64,000 bases of DNA from Intestinibaculum porci (lineage in GTDB: Bacteria > Bacillota_I > Bacilli_A > Erysipelotrichales > Coprobacillaceae). Location of the stretch: the NCBI RefSeq assembly GCF_003925875.1, contig NZ_AP019309.1, positions 1,550,001 through 1,614,000 of the forward strand. Reading direction: 5' to 3'. The first letter of the stretch is position 1, and every line of letters starts with the position of its first letter. Under the pieces are notes generated by a model. That model was given only the letters and a program-made list of their open reading frames with translations. It was not told the DNA's origin and made no database searches. Below, one piece after another: positions 1 to 7,489 of this stretch. Position numbers and translations under genes: made by a program.

Positions 1-1
1 G

Positions 2-256
2 ATGATTGAAAAGGCGGGGATGATTGTCCAATATGCGAAATTATTTAAAAGACCCACTCCATTAAGCGGAGAAGATGGTTTAAGTGACTGGATCAGGATG
101 TTTGTGACGAAACCATTTATCGGAATCGATCAGCAGGAAAAGAACCAAATGATTGAAGAATGCGTGGAAAGCTTACGAAAAGATATGTATCATCATGGCA
201 CCTGGTATGCGGATTACGTCCGTTTAAGAATGAAAGCAATTAAGAAAGTGAAGTAG
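2..256 (+). CDS. SAM-dependent methyltransferase, C-terminal part (partial)
   Basis: The frame is open to the left edge, so only about the last 84 codons are present and the true start lies outside the window. The segment PLSGEDGLSDWIRMF resembles the C-terminal substrate-side region of class I SAM-dependent methyltransferases of the trans-aconitate methyltransferase type. The AdoMet-binding fold itself is not in view, so substrate cannot be inferred. The DUF3267 gene follows after 6 bp, suggesting co-transcription. Confidence 0.6.
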   Translation: MIEKAGMIVQYAKLFKRPTPLSGEDGLSDWIRMFVTKPFIGIDQQEKNQMIEECVESLRKDMYHHGTWYADYVRLRMKAIKKVK

Positions 257-262
257 AGATTT

Positions 263-865
263 ATGGCACAGCAGCAACTCTCGCCGAGGCAGGCACAGCG
301 ATTACAAAATTTTGAAGATATTTTTGCGGACCGTCGGGAAAAAGGTTTCCTTGCGAAAGTCATCATCGTTCGGCTTAAAGATACGATTATTATGCCTCTG
401 ATCGCCTTGCTTTTATGGGGGATCACCTATGGGGTTATGCAATACTTACATGTTGATTTTCCTTATTGGCTTCTTCTTGGCCCGACACTTATTTTAGGGG
501 TTATTCTGCGGGAATTATTACGTGGCTTGGCCTATGCGATGGCGAGTCGTCATGGCTTTAGTGATTTATGTTTTCATATGACCTGGCGCCGTCTGCTTTT
601 TAAGTGTGATCTGGTAATGCCAATTTCGCAGAAAGGCTACGCCTGGGGAAATTTATGCCCTTGGCTTTTACTAGGCCTCGTACCGATTCTTTTAGGCGTC
701 TTTTATAAAAATCATCTCTTTTTGGCTTATGGGATTTTCATGCTCATTGCTTGTTTGAGTGATCTGCTTGTCTTTTTCAAAGTGATGCGCTTTAAAAGCT
801 CGGCAGCACGAGTTGATGTGATTGATCATCCAGTGCGTTCTGGCTATGTTTTCTTTGAAAAATAA
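263..865 (+). CDS. DUF3267-like membrane protein without the HExxH motif
   Basis: A 200-residue membrane protein with about four hydrophobic segments (roughly residues 43-63, 67-95, 130-147 and 150-172). Its arrangement and its C-terminal DHPVRSGYVFF look like DUF3267, a family regarded as putative membrane zincins with a HELLHG motif. Here the equivalent stretch reads RELLRGL (around residues 93-99), so both metal-binding His are Arg and zinc catalysis is unlikely. The ATG has only a weak upstream purine stretch and lies 6 bp after the methyltransferase stop, so translational coupling is plausible. Family call is moderate; function is unknown. Confidence 0.6.
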   Translation: MAQQQLSPRQAQRLQNFEDIFADRREKGFLAKVIIVRLKDTIIMPLIALLLWGITYGVMQYLHVDFPYWLLLGPTLILGVILRELLRGLAYAMASRHGFSDLCFHMTWRRLLFKCDLVMPISQKGYAWGNLCPWLLLGLVPILLGVFYKNHLFLAYGIFMLIACLSDLLVFFKVMRFKSSAARVDVIDHPVRSGYVFFEK

Positions 866-893
866 AAAAATCCGGTTGATGGCCGGCATGCTT

Positions 894-916
894 GGGATAC
901 AAACGTATCCTTTTTT
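894..916 (+). terminator. Rho-independent terminator after the DUF3267-like gene
   Basis: Stem GGATAC (895-900), loop AAAC, stem GTATCC (905-910), then six T. It ends the leftmost plus-strand operon and touches the stop codon of the converging minus-strand gene. Confidence 0.75.
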
Positions 917-1139
917 AATTGTCGAAATAAGCATCAACCGTTTCGCCAACTTTAACAACGGTTATCATACTGATAAGAATCAATAAGATCAAAGCCACAA
1001 AGACCGGTAAAGCGTTGGCGATAACAAAGTAAAGAATACTCAGAAAAGCTATGACCGCCAGAAATGCTTTACCTTGCTTGAAAGGCACCAGGCAGACACT
1101 TAAGAGGACAATGGGAAAAACATTCATCATTTCATTCAT
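915..1139 (-). CDS. Small membrane protein
   Basis: A 74-residue protein that is hydrophobic almost throughout, with probably two or three membrane segments, a short polar loop (PFKQGK) and an acidic tail. The start is the ATG at 1139 because GGAAG lies about 10 nt upstream; the longer reading frame back to 1172 has no ribosome binding site. No family recognised. It forms a pair with the similarly small membrane gene at 1268-1534, also on the minus strand. Confidence 0.6.
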   Translation of the reverse strand: MNEMMNVFPIVLLSVCLVPFKQGKAFLAVIAFLSILYFVIANALPVFVALILLILISMITVVKVGETVDAYFDN

Positions 1140-1250
1140 ATTTATCACTTCCTTGACTAATAGTATAGGCATTTTTATATTGATGCTCTATCAATCCTAT
1201 GTAAAAGAATGTAAAGAAATGCTTCGCATGTAAAGATTATGTAATAGAAA

Positions 1251-1269
1251 AGCCTGCTTTGGGCAGGCT
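1251..1269 (-). terminator. Hairpin at the end of the 1268-1534 gene
   Basis: AGCCTGC (1251-1257) pairs with GCAGGCT (1263-1269). Read on the minus strand it is followed by a short TTTC tract. The stop codon of the minus-strand gene lies in the stem. Confidence 0.45.
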
Positions 1270-1534
1270 AATGGTTATGATTGAGAGTTGAGGGACGTCG
1301 ATCGCGCCGACGAAATAAATAAGCGATCAGTTCACCGGTCAGCGCTCCGGCCGCCGCAAAATAAGCATGCTCAATAATTGCATTTAAACTTAAGGTGAGA
1401 GCAATTACAAAACCAAGGAAGGCACCGCCCATAATACAGAGGCAGTCTCTTTTGCTTTGCTCGACGGGAATAATAAAACATAAACCAAGCACAATAAAAG
1501 GCAGGGCACCATATAAAAATTCAAAAGCCAACAT
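1268..1534 (-). CDS. Small membrane protein
   Basis: An 88-residue protein with three predicted membrane segments (about 5-22, 33-52 and 57-72) and a strongly basic tail (RRRDRRP) that probably stays in the cytoplasm. A GAGAGGTGAG ribosome binding site precedes the ATG at 1534. No conserved domain recognised. Its size and topology resemble the neighbouring 915-1139 gene. Confidence 0.6.
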   Translation of the reverse strand: MLAFEFLYGALPFIVLGLCFIIPVEQSKRDCLCIMGGAFLGFVIALTLSLNAIIEHAYFAAAGALTGELIAYLFRRRDRRPSTLNHNH

Positions 1535-1614
1535 TTTCTCACCTCTCTCATCATAAGTGTAAACGATTTTTTATGTGAACGCATGCAGGAAATGTAAATA
1601 TTATGTTAAGATAT

Positions 1615-1662
1615 TGTATAATCGCAAGAGATAGACTCTGTATAATCGCAAGAGATAGACTC
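1615..1662. repeat. Perfect 24-bp tandem duplication
   Basis: Two adjacent identical 24-bp units, 1615-1638 and 1639-1662, each beginning TGTATAAT, which looks like a -10 element. It lies just upstream of the promoter of the acetyltransferase gene. Confidence 0.9.
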
Positions 1663-1691
1663 TTGTCATTATAAGAAATCTTTTATATAAT
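1663..1691 (+). promoter_or_regulatory. Sigma-A-type promoter of the GNAT gene
   Basis: TTGTCA (1663-1668), 17-bp spacer, TATAAT (1686-1691), 36 bp upstream of the chosen ATG. Confidence 0.65.
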
Positions 1692-1727
1692 CTTTATTAT
1701 ATGTAGAATATGAAAAGGAGGATCTTT

Positions 1728-2216
1728 ATGCAAATCCGAAGAGCAGAGGTTAAGGATATTCCGTCACTGATCACATTATTAAATGAAGTATTAGAAATCC
1801 ACGCCCGGATCAGATCAGATATTTTTATTTCTGGGACAACCAAATATACCCATGAAGAATTAGAAAAGATGATTCAGGATGATCAAAAGCCGATCTTCGT
1901 GGCGGTTGATGATCATGACGATGTCTTAGGGTATGTTTTTACACAAATTGTCAAACAGCCGTTTTCTACTAATATGGTGCCTTTCACATCATTATTTATC
2001 GATGATCTATGTGTGGATAATAAAACCCGCGGCCTTGGCGTTGGCAAGGCCTTATTGGATTTTGTGAAAGCAGAAGCGAAACGCTTAGGCTGTTATGAGG
2101 TAACTCTTAATGTCTGGGCCGGTAATGATGCGGCGATACGTTTCTACGAAAAAAATGGCTTAAAAATCAAGGAAACAACGATGGAATTTATTCTTGATGA
2201 AAAAGCGGATCATTAA
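1728..2216 (+). CDS. GNAT family N-acetyltransferase
   Basis: A 162-residue single-domain GNAT protein that should transfer an acetyl group from acetyl-CoA to an amine. Acetyl-CoA motif A is visible as RGLGVGKAL (about residues 103-111), preceded by the usual beta strand LFIDDLCVD, and the C-terminal NDAAIRFYEKNGLK matches the NxxAxxFYxxxGF signature. The start is the ATG at 1728; the ATG at 1710 lies in front of the AAGGAGG ribosome binding site (1714-1720) and is not used. It is monocistronic behind its own promoter. The substrate cannot be told from sequence. Confidence 0.85.
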   Translation: MQIRRAEVKDIPSLITLLNEVLEIHARIRSDIFISGTTKYTHEELEKMIQDDQKPIFVAVDDHDDVLGYVFTQIVKQPFSTNMVPFTSLFIDDLCVDNKTRGLGVGKALLDFVKAEAKRLGCYEVTLNVWAGNDAAIRFYEKNGLKIKETTMEFILDEKADH

Positions 2217-2238
2217 CCGTTTACATTGATCGTTTCAC

Positions 2239-2267
2239 TTGTCAGATCGATGAAAAACTGATACACT
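2239..2267 (+). promoter_or_regulatory. Promoter of the 76-aa membrane protein
   Basis: TTGTCA (2239-2244), 17-bp spacer, TACACT (2262-2267), followed by an AAAGGGGG ribosome binding site. Confidence 0.5.
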
Positions 2268-2291
2268 CCCTTTCAAGTAAAGGGGGAAAAG

Positions 2292-2522
2292 ATGATGCAA
2301 TACATCAAACATAGTATTTATGCCATCTTGCTTTTTGGGATGGCAGTGCTTGGTGATGTACTTTACAGTACACACATTCATTTACAGACATCTTACTTAG
2401 GAGTGTCCTTACAAAAGGGAATAGCGATTACGCCACGATTACCGCTGATTTTAGTTGGCTTTTTAGCTATTTACTTAACAATTTATCATTTCTTGCCAAG
2501 AAAGCATGAAAATATATTTTAA
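2292..2522 (+). CDS. Small two-helix membrane protein
   Basis: A 76-residue protein with two hydrophobic segments (about 8-24 and 48-67) joined by a polar loop. AAAGGGGGAAAAG precedes two consecutive ATG codons (2292, 2295). It has its own promoter and terminator. No family recognised. Confidence 0.6.
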   Translation: MMQYIKHSIYAILLFGMAVLGDVLYSTHIHLQTSYLGVSLQKGIAITPRLPLILVGFLAIYLTIYHFLPRKHENIF

Positions 2523-2524
2523 AG

Positions 2525-2547
2525 CATCCTTGATTGGATGTTTTTTT
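2525..2547 (+). terminator. Terminator after the 76-aa gene
   Basis: CATCC (2525-2529), 6-nt loop, GGATG (2536-2540), then seven T. Confidence 0.65.
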
Positions 2548-2588
2548 GATATAATTCTTAAACCTTTCTTAAACTTTGCGCTATGCTC

Positions 2589-2617
2589 TTTCCACTTTCT
2601 AAAGGCTCATATATAAT
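2589..2617 (+). promoter_or_regulatory. Probable promoter of the CPBP protease gene
   Basis: TATAAT at 2612-2617 with a weak -35 (TTTCCA, 2589-2594) at 17-bp spacing. Confidence 0.4.
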
Positions 2618-2638
2618 AGGCGGGAAAGGGGTGTTATT

Positions 2639-3487
2639 ATGCATCAACACACATCCTGGAAGGACCATTTGATCATCACTTTGATCCTGACTATTGTTTT
2701 ACTATTTCTAGGTCAGCTTTGCGGCCTTGTTTTTTCACTTATTCAAACGAATAATCCGTTTCTTAAAACCTTTTTGTTTTATGATAGCAACCTGGGTGTC
2801 TGGGTTGTGATAGGAGGATTTTGTCTGCTTTTTAAGCGGGAAAGACCACTTCTTGATATCGTAAAGGAAGGGCGTGGAAATACGACATTAAGTCTCTTTT
2901 TTGGCTTATTATCAGGGATTGTCCTCAATGCCTTTTGCGTTATCTTAGCTTATTTACACAATGATTTTACTTTACTGTTCAATAGCTTTGCGCCATTGCA
3001 GCTGCTTGCTTTACTGTTTGCCGTCCTTATTCAGTCAGGGGCAGAAGAACTTTTAGTACGAGGATTTATGATGCAGCGGTTAGAGCGTCGTTACAGTCCG
3101 CTTTTAGCGATGATTGTCTCGTCCATGCTTTTTGCGGCTTTGCATCTGTTTAATCCGCATGTCACGATGATCGCGGTGATCAATCTTTTTCTCTTTGGTT
3201 TTTTTATGGCTTTAGTCACTACTTTTTATCAGAGCTTATGGATGGTGATCGGTATTCATGCGGCTTGGAATTATACCCAAGCGATCATCTTTGGCTTACC
3301 TAATAGCGGAATTCCTGCCACATATTCCATCTTTTCATTAATGCATCCAATGAAAAGTGCCTTCTATGATCCGCTATTTGGAATCGAAGGTTCCCTCTGT
3401 GCGATGTTATTACTGATTTTACTGATCGCCGCAATGGCTTTTCTCAACGTTTATAAGTGGAAGAGCGCATTTTCGAAACATGAATAA
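2639..3487 (+). CDS. CPBP family intramembrane glutamic endopeptidase
   Basis: A 282-residue polytopic membrane protein of the CPBP/Abi (Rce1-like) protease family. The three signature motifs are all present: EExxxR as E136-E137-x3-R141, a conserved His in FAALHLFNPH (H169), and HxxxN as H207-N211 in GIHAAWN. It should therefore be catalytically competent within the membrane. Such proteins in Firmicutes are linked to bacteriocin self-immunity or prenyl-type processing, but no bacteriocin gene is next to it, so the role stays open. A GAAAGGGG site precedes the ATG. It converges on the LysR gene. Confidence 0.85.
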   Translation: MHQHTSWKDHLIITLILTIVLLFLGQLCGLVFSLIQTNNPFLKTFLFYDSNLGVWVVIGGFCLLFKRERPLLDIVKEGRGNTTLSLFFGLLSGIVLNAFCVILAYLHNDFTLLFNSFAPLQLLALLFAVLIQSGAEELLVRGFMMQRLERRYSPLLAMIVSSMLFAALHLFNPHVTMIAVINLFLFGFFMALVTTFYQSLWMVIGIHAAWNYTQAIIFGLPNSGIPATYSIFSLMHPMKSAFYDPLFGIEGSLCAMLLLILLIAAMAFLNVYKWKSAFSKHE

Positions 3488-3509
3488 AACCCGCAAAAAT
3501 GCGGGTTTT
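3486..3509. terminator. Bidirectional terminator between the CPBP and LysR genes
   Basis: AAAACCCGC (3486-3494) pairs with GCGGGTTTT (3501-3509), giving A- and T-tracts on both sides. The stop codon of the LysR gene overlaps the right arm. Confidence 0.85.
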
Positions 3510-4395
3510 ATTGTAACCTTTTTTCATAGTTTGTCAGCGCATCAATGAATTTTTGGGTAGGTTTTGACATCTGAATAGCACTTTTCCAGACCATCTTTAG
3601 AGGAAACGTGATCGCTGGCTCGATGCTTTTGAAAGTTAAAGCAGAAGCGTCATCGGTATGGATGATCCCTTCGTAACAGAGACAGTAACCAAGGCCTTCT
3701 TCAACCATTAATGAGGCATTAAAAAGGAGGTTTGTCTTCGCAACGACGCGACAGTCGCTTTTGGATAAGTGCAGATACTGCTCTAAGAGTCGTTCATTAG
3801 CCATTTGTCTAGAGATAATCAGCGGTAAATTCTTTAAATCCGATATGTGAATGGCATCAGTTTGCGATAAAGGATCGTCTTTACGCATCAACAGTCCTAA
3901 ATGATCAGTATAATGTAAAGGTAAGACCTGATACTTATGGTTATTGACCGTCCCGCTGATAATGCCCGTATCAATCAGACCATTTTCGAGCTGCTCCAAA
4001 ACCTGGGTTTCATCACCGCTAATAATTGAAAAACGTAAAGCGGGATAATGACTTTGGAGAGATTTCATAACGGTCACGAGTTCTTTAACGCCGCGCGTCT
4101 CGGCTGAGCCAATGACCACTTCCCCCGTTAAATGTTCATCGGATGAAATAATATCATTTTTAGTTTTTCCCACTAAAGTTAATATTTCTTCCGCTCGCGT
4201 TCTTAAAAGCATCCCTTCTTCTGTTAATGCGATTTTACGATTCCCTCGTATAAAAAGCTGTTTGCCGAGTTCCTTCTCGAGATCTTTTAACTGACGAGAA
4301 AGGGTCGGCTGAGAAAGATAAAGCGTTTGAGCCGCTTTAGATATACTTTCTTCCTGACAGACAGCTAAGAAATATTGTAAAACACGTAATTCCAT
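3508..4395 (-). CDS. LysR family transcriptional regulator
   Basis: A 295-residue LysR-type regulator. Residues 1-60 form the N-terminal winged HTH (LRVLQYFLAV, then ISKAAQTLYLSQPTLSRQLK as the recognition region), and residues about 90-290 form the periplasmic-binding-like effector domain. The start is the ATG at 4395, preceded by GAGAGGTGA; upstream in-frame ATGs up to 4491 lack a ribosome binding site. LysR proteins usually control a divergent gene; here the divergent neighbour is an Rrf2 regulator about 200 bp away. The effector is unknown. Confidence 0.9.
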   Translation of the reverse strand: MELRVLQYFLAVCQEESISKAAQTLYLSQPTLSRQLKDLEKELGKQLFIRGNRKIALTEEGMLLRTRAEEILTLVGKTKNDIISSDEHLTGEVVIGSAETRGVKELVTVMKSLQSHYPALRFSIISGDETQVLEQLENGLIDTGIISGTVNNHKYQVLPLHYTDHLGLLMRKDDPLSQTDAIHISDLKNLPLIISRQMANERLLEQYLHLSKSDCRVVAKTNLLFNASLMVEEGLGYCLCYEGIIHTDDASALTFKSIEPAITFPLKMVWKSAIQMSKPTQKFIDALTNYEKRLQ

Positions 4396-4541
4396 AAAAT
4401 CACCTCTCATGCTTATTTTAACACGTTTCATGAAAAACAATAAAGCATTTTCTATACTTTTTATATCAGTATTGTATGATTTCTTTATCAAATGAAGAAA
4501 TCTGTATGATCAAAAGTTTTCCCTAATCTATTTATTAATCC

Positions 4542-4569
4542 TTGTCAGCGTAGGAGAAATATGTAAAAT
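4542..4569 (+). promoter_or_regulatory. Promoter of the Rrf2-DUF2200 operon
   Basis: TTGTCA (4542-4547), 16-bp spacer, TAAAAT (4564-4569) directly preceded by TG, followed by an AAAAGGGAGAG ribosome binding site. Confidence 0.55.
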
Positions 4570-4598
4570 AGAATTGTATGTGAAAAGGGAGAGTGTAT

Positions 4599-5075
4599 AT
4601 GCAAGTTTCTACCAAATTTACTATTGCGATTCATATCCTTGTCGCAACGGAATATTTCAATAATCAAAAGATGAAAGTCACCAGTGACTTCTTATCTATG
4701 TCAATTGGTTCTAATCCTGTTATCATTCGTAATCTGATGCTCAATCTCAAAGAAGAACATTTAATTGAAATTAAACGTGGTCCAGGGGGTATTTCATTAT
4801 TAAAACCACTTAATGAAATTACGTATTTAGATGTTTATAAAGCGGTCGAGACAAAAAGTACAGATGAGCTTTTTAAATATCATGAGCACCCGAATATTGA
4901 GTGCCCAGTTGGACGCAATATTCACCAGGCTTTGGAAGATTCATTAGATGAGATTCAGCAGGCTTTTGAAAAAGAATTATCCTTACACAAAGTGGAAGAT
5001 GTTTATGATAATGTGCTTAAGCAATTATCATTAGAAAAAGTATCAAAACAGGAGGAGAAAGCGCATGCCTTCTAA
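4599..5075 (+). CDS. Rrf2 family transcriptional regulator
   Basis: A 158-residue Rrf2-family winged-helix repressor: the N-terminal STKFTIAIHILV and the wing segment KRGPGGISLLKP are typical. Only one Cys is found in the region where IscR and NsrR carry three cluster-binding Cys, so an Fe-S cluster is unlikely and it is closer to the YwnA-type members. The ATG at 4599 sits 6-8 nt after GGGAGAG. It overlaps the DUF2200 gene by 11 bp, suggesting a coupled two-gene unit. Confidence 0.8.
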   Translation: MQVSTKFTIAIHILVATEYFNNQKMKVTSDFLSMSIGSNPVIIRNLMLNLKEEHLIEIKRGPGGISLLKPLNEITYLDVYKAVETKSTDELFKYHEHPNIECPVGRNIHQALEDSLDEIQQAFEKELSLHKVEDVYDNVLKQLSLEKVSKQEEKAHAF

Positions 5076-5421
5076 GATTTATTCGATGTCATTTGCGAAA
5101 ATCTATCCTTTGCTTGTCCAAAAAGTCGTTCGCAAAGGTCGTTTACCCGAAGAAGCCGATGCCGTGATCAGCTTGTTGACGGGGTATAGCAGTGAGGAGA
5201 TTCATGCAGCCTGTGAAGCGAATGTGGATTATTCAACCTTCTTTGCCAATGCGCCGCACTATCATGAACATGCCGATGCGCTTAAAGGACGCGTCTGCAA
5301 TGTTCGCGTTGAAACAATCGAGGAACCCTTGATGAAACAAATCAGACAATTAGATTTACTTATTGATTTGTTGGCGAAGGGAAAATCATTAGAAGCTATT
5401 ACGTCATTATTTGGCGAATAG
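5065..5421 (+). CDS. DUF2200 family protein
   Basis: A 118-residue protein recognisable as DUF2200, a small family of unknown function, by its N-terminal KIYSMSFAKIYPLLVQKV and the GYSSEEI segment followed by a DYSTFF motif. Length is normal. GGAGGAGAAAGCGC precedes the ATG, which overlaps the 3' end of the Rrf2 gene. The stop codon is only 33 bp before the truncated transporter frame, so a deletion end point probably lies right behind this gene. Confidence 0.8.
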   Translation: MPSKIYSMSFAKIYPLLVQKVVRKGRLPEEADAVISLLTGYSSEEIHAACEANVDYSTFFANAPHYHEHADALKGRVCNVRVETIEEPLMKQIRQLDLLIDLLAKGKSLEAITSLFGE

Positions 5422-5453
5422 CTTTTTCTTTATCCCAGGCGCCACAGGAAAAA

Positions 5454-6443
5454 ATGGGTCTGCTTATGGGTATTGCCTTGATGATTACCGGGGTAGCTCC
5501 AGCCATTGGCCCAACGCTTGGCGGTACTATGATCATGCATGTCGACTGGCGTGCCATCTTTTGGTTTTTAATGCCATTTCTCATCTTTTCTTTGTGTGCG
5601 GGCAGTTATGCGATCCGGCAGTCATTGCCACTAAGCAAACCTTCATTTGATCTTTTAGGTTATTTTTTTCTCGCCTTATCTTTTATTTGCCTGATTGTCG
5701 GGGCATCATTAAGTTCACAGGGCTGGACATCACCTCGCGTCCTGCTGTTAATGCTTGGCTTCATCGTATTTCTAATGCTGTTTGTCATGCATAGTTTACA
5801 TCATGACAATCCGATTATTCATCCTCAGATTTTTGCAGTCAGACCTTTTACTGCCAGTCTAATCACTTATGTCTCCACAAATTTCATGACTTTAGGTCTC
5901 GGTTTTCTCATTCCTAACTTTCTGCAGTTAACTCTGCATAAAAGTGCCTTAACCGCTGGTGTTATCATGATGCCTGGCGCTGTCGTCGCGTTGCTTTTTA
6001 TACCTTTATCAGGTAAAATCTACGATCAGCGCGGTGTTAAAGGAAACGCATTAGCGGCCGTTATTTTTATGATGTTAGCTCAGCTTCTCTTTTTCTTCAA
6101 TGTCAGCCATGCCACGCTTATTTCCTGTCTGATCATTTATATGATTTATGCCTTAGGGCAAGGCTTTTCGATGGGCACTTACATGACCCATGCATTAGCG
6201 CAAATTCCAGAAAAAGAAAGTGCTGATGGCAATGCGATCTTTAATACGCTTTTACAGCTTTTTGGGGCAATTGGCACATCTATTGTCTCCAGCGTCGTGG
6301 CAACGAGTCAAAAAGGCGGGATCACTGCTTCCAACACAGCGATTGGGACAGCGCATGGTTATCTTTTATTAGTAGCTTTATCAGTGGTTGCGTTTATTTG
6401 TGCCTTGATCACCATTCATGATGATCATGCTGCAAAAGCTTAA
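5454..6443 (+). pseudogene. 5'-truncated DHA2-type MFS drug exporter
   Basis: A 329-codon frame matching the C-terminal two thirds of DHA2 (14-helix, EmrB/QacA-type) proton-driven multidrug exporters: the conserved motif APAIGPTLGG, then WRAIFW, and further membrane helices to residue about 320. Family members are usually about 450-480 residues, so roughly the first four helices are missing. The frame stays open leftward through SLSQAPQEK, which still reads like the family, into the end of the DUF2200 gene where homology stops. AGGA lies 5 nt before the ATG, so a truncated product might be made, but a working exporter is unlikely. The adjoining Rrf2 gene may once have regulated it. Confidence 0.7.
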
Positions 6444-6479
6444 TAATCCATCAATAATGTAAAGTGATTCTGTTTATAT

Positions 6480-6510
6480 AAGTGCGCTTCTTTGCAAGAC
6501 GCACTTTTTT
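6480..6510 (+). terminator. Terminator after the MFS remnant
   Basis: AAGTGCG (6480-6486) pairs with CGCACTT (6500-6506), followed by a T-run to 6510. Confidence 0.75.
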
Positions 6511-6640
6511 CATTCTTTTACTTATTATATTTACAATAATGCTTGTTTTTATGTTAACATATAATTATAAACAAGCCGGGAAACTTGTTTGTGATTATAT
6601 GGATCATATTAAAATAAAGTATGGGATATGGGGTGAAGAT

Positions 6641-7315
6641 ATGAAGATCCTTTTAATTGATGATGATCTCACTTTTGCATGCCAGCTGAGAGAAGATGCG
6701 CTCGCTTATTTTGGTCATGATGTCACTGTCATCATAGAAACGCAATATCGGTTATCAAGCGATGATGATATTGATGCTTTTTTTATCGCGATTCAATCAG
6801 ATGATCTTCGCGGCTTCGAATTAGCGCAAGCGCTGCAGGAAAAATATAAAGCTCCACTGGTGATCTTTGTGTCAAATAATGCGGAGCTTGTCTTCAAAGC
6901 GTTAGTGATCGGGATGTTTCAGTTTATTCGAAAAGAGCACTATCAGGAAGATCTCGAAGCTGTTTTTCCGCAGCTGAAAGCGGAATTAGAAAAACGTATT
7001 TATTCGATCACGATCGAAACATCCGGACGTACGTTAACGATTATACCGCCACGTATTGAATATTTCGTGGTTATTAACCACGAATTAATTGTTGTTTCTA
7101 ATAATCAGCCTACCGTTTTACGTTCCACTGTGAAAAAGGCCTTAAATCTTTTTCACTATCCGTATTTAGTGCAGATTCGTCGCGGCACGGTGGTGAATCT
7201 TGATTATGTTACATCGGTAAAAGGTCACATTTTAATGATTGATGAAAAATCATTTACGATCTCACGAAAGTACTATGCGGATTTTAAATCAGCTTGGAAA
7301 AAATACCATATTTAG
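6641..7315 (+). CDS. LytTR-type response regulator with an atypical receiver
   Basis: A 224-residue regulator: CheY-like receiver (about 1-118) and LytTR DNA-binding domain (about 122-224, including VQIRRGTVVNLDYV). The acidic pocket D7-D9 and the conserved Lys (IRKE) are present, but the phospho-acceptor position in IDAFFIAIQ is Ala (A50), where a typical receiver has Asp (xxFLDIQ). The protein therefore probably works without phosphorylation. The start is the ATG at 6641 behind GGGGTGA; the longer frame to 6482 runs back into the preceding terminator. No histidine kinase gene is adjacent. Directly behind the stop lie two box-like direct repeats, a promoter and a tiny peptide gene. Confidence 0.85.
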   Translation: MKILLIDDDLTFACQLREDALAYFGHDVTVIIETQYRLSSDDDIDAFFIAIQSDDLRGFELAQALQEKYKAPLVIFVSNNAELVFKALVIGMFQFIRKEHYQEDLEAVFPQLKAELEKRIYSITIETSGRTLTIIPPRIEYFVVINHELIVVSNNQPTVLRSTVKKALNLFHYPYLVQIRRGTVVNLDYVTSVKGHILMIDEKSFTISRKYYADFKSAWKKYHI

Positions 7316-7346
7316 TGCATTGTACGTCATATAATTGCATTATACG
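7316..7346 (+). promoter_or_regulatory. Two direct repeats, candidate LytTR boxes
   Basis: TGCATTGTACG (7316-7326) and TGCATTATACG (7336-7346) match at 10 of 11 bases with 20-bp periodicity, about two helical turns. They end 9 bp before a -35 element. LytTR proteins bind paired direct repeats in this position, so these may be the operator of the upstream regulator. This is inference. Confidence 0.45.
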
Positions 7347-7355
7347 ACAGATGTA

Positions 7356-7384
7356 TTTACAAAAATAAAGATATCGCATATCGT
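7356..7384 (+). promoter_or_regulatory. Promoter of the 19-codon peptide gene
   Basis: TTTACA (7356-7361), 17-bp spacer, TATCGT (7379-7384). The poor -10 is consistent with a promoter needing an activator bound at the repeats just upstream. Confidence 0.45.
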
Positions 7385-7429
7385 AGACATGTGTTCAAGA
7401 AAGGCGTCGTGTCTTTGAGGAGCACCGTT

Positions 7430-7489
7430 ATGGGAGATACAATATATAAGCAGAATCGGGTTTGGTGGGCTGAGTTTCTGCCGGACTAG
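7430..7489 (+). CDS. Putative 19-aa peptide
   Basis: A short frame starting at ATG 7430, 7 nt after GAGGAG (7417-7422). It would encode MGDTIYKQNRVWWAEFLPD. The stop lies in the first arm of a strong terminator, so the whole transcript seems to consist of this ORF. There is no signal peptide or membrane segment. The Trp-Trp pair recalls short hydrophobic pheromones, but no homology is claimed. It could also be a leader or a non-coding RNA with a chance ORF. Its place directly behind the LytTR gene suggests it is that regulator's target or partner. Confidence 0.45.
   Translation: MGDTIYKQNRVWWAEFLPD

Noticed and set aside
7430-7489. XIP/ComS-type pheromone identification
   Set aside because: The Trp-Trp pair recalls these peptides, but no Rgg/ComR-type regulator is adjacent and the rest of the peptide does not match; only a generic small-peptide call is kept.
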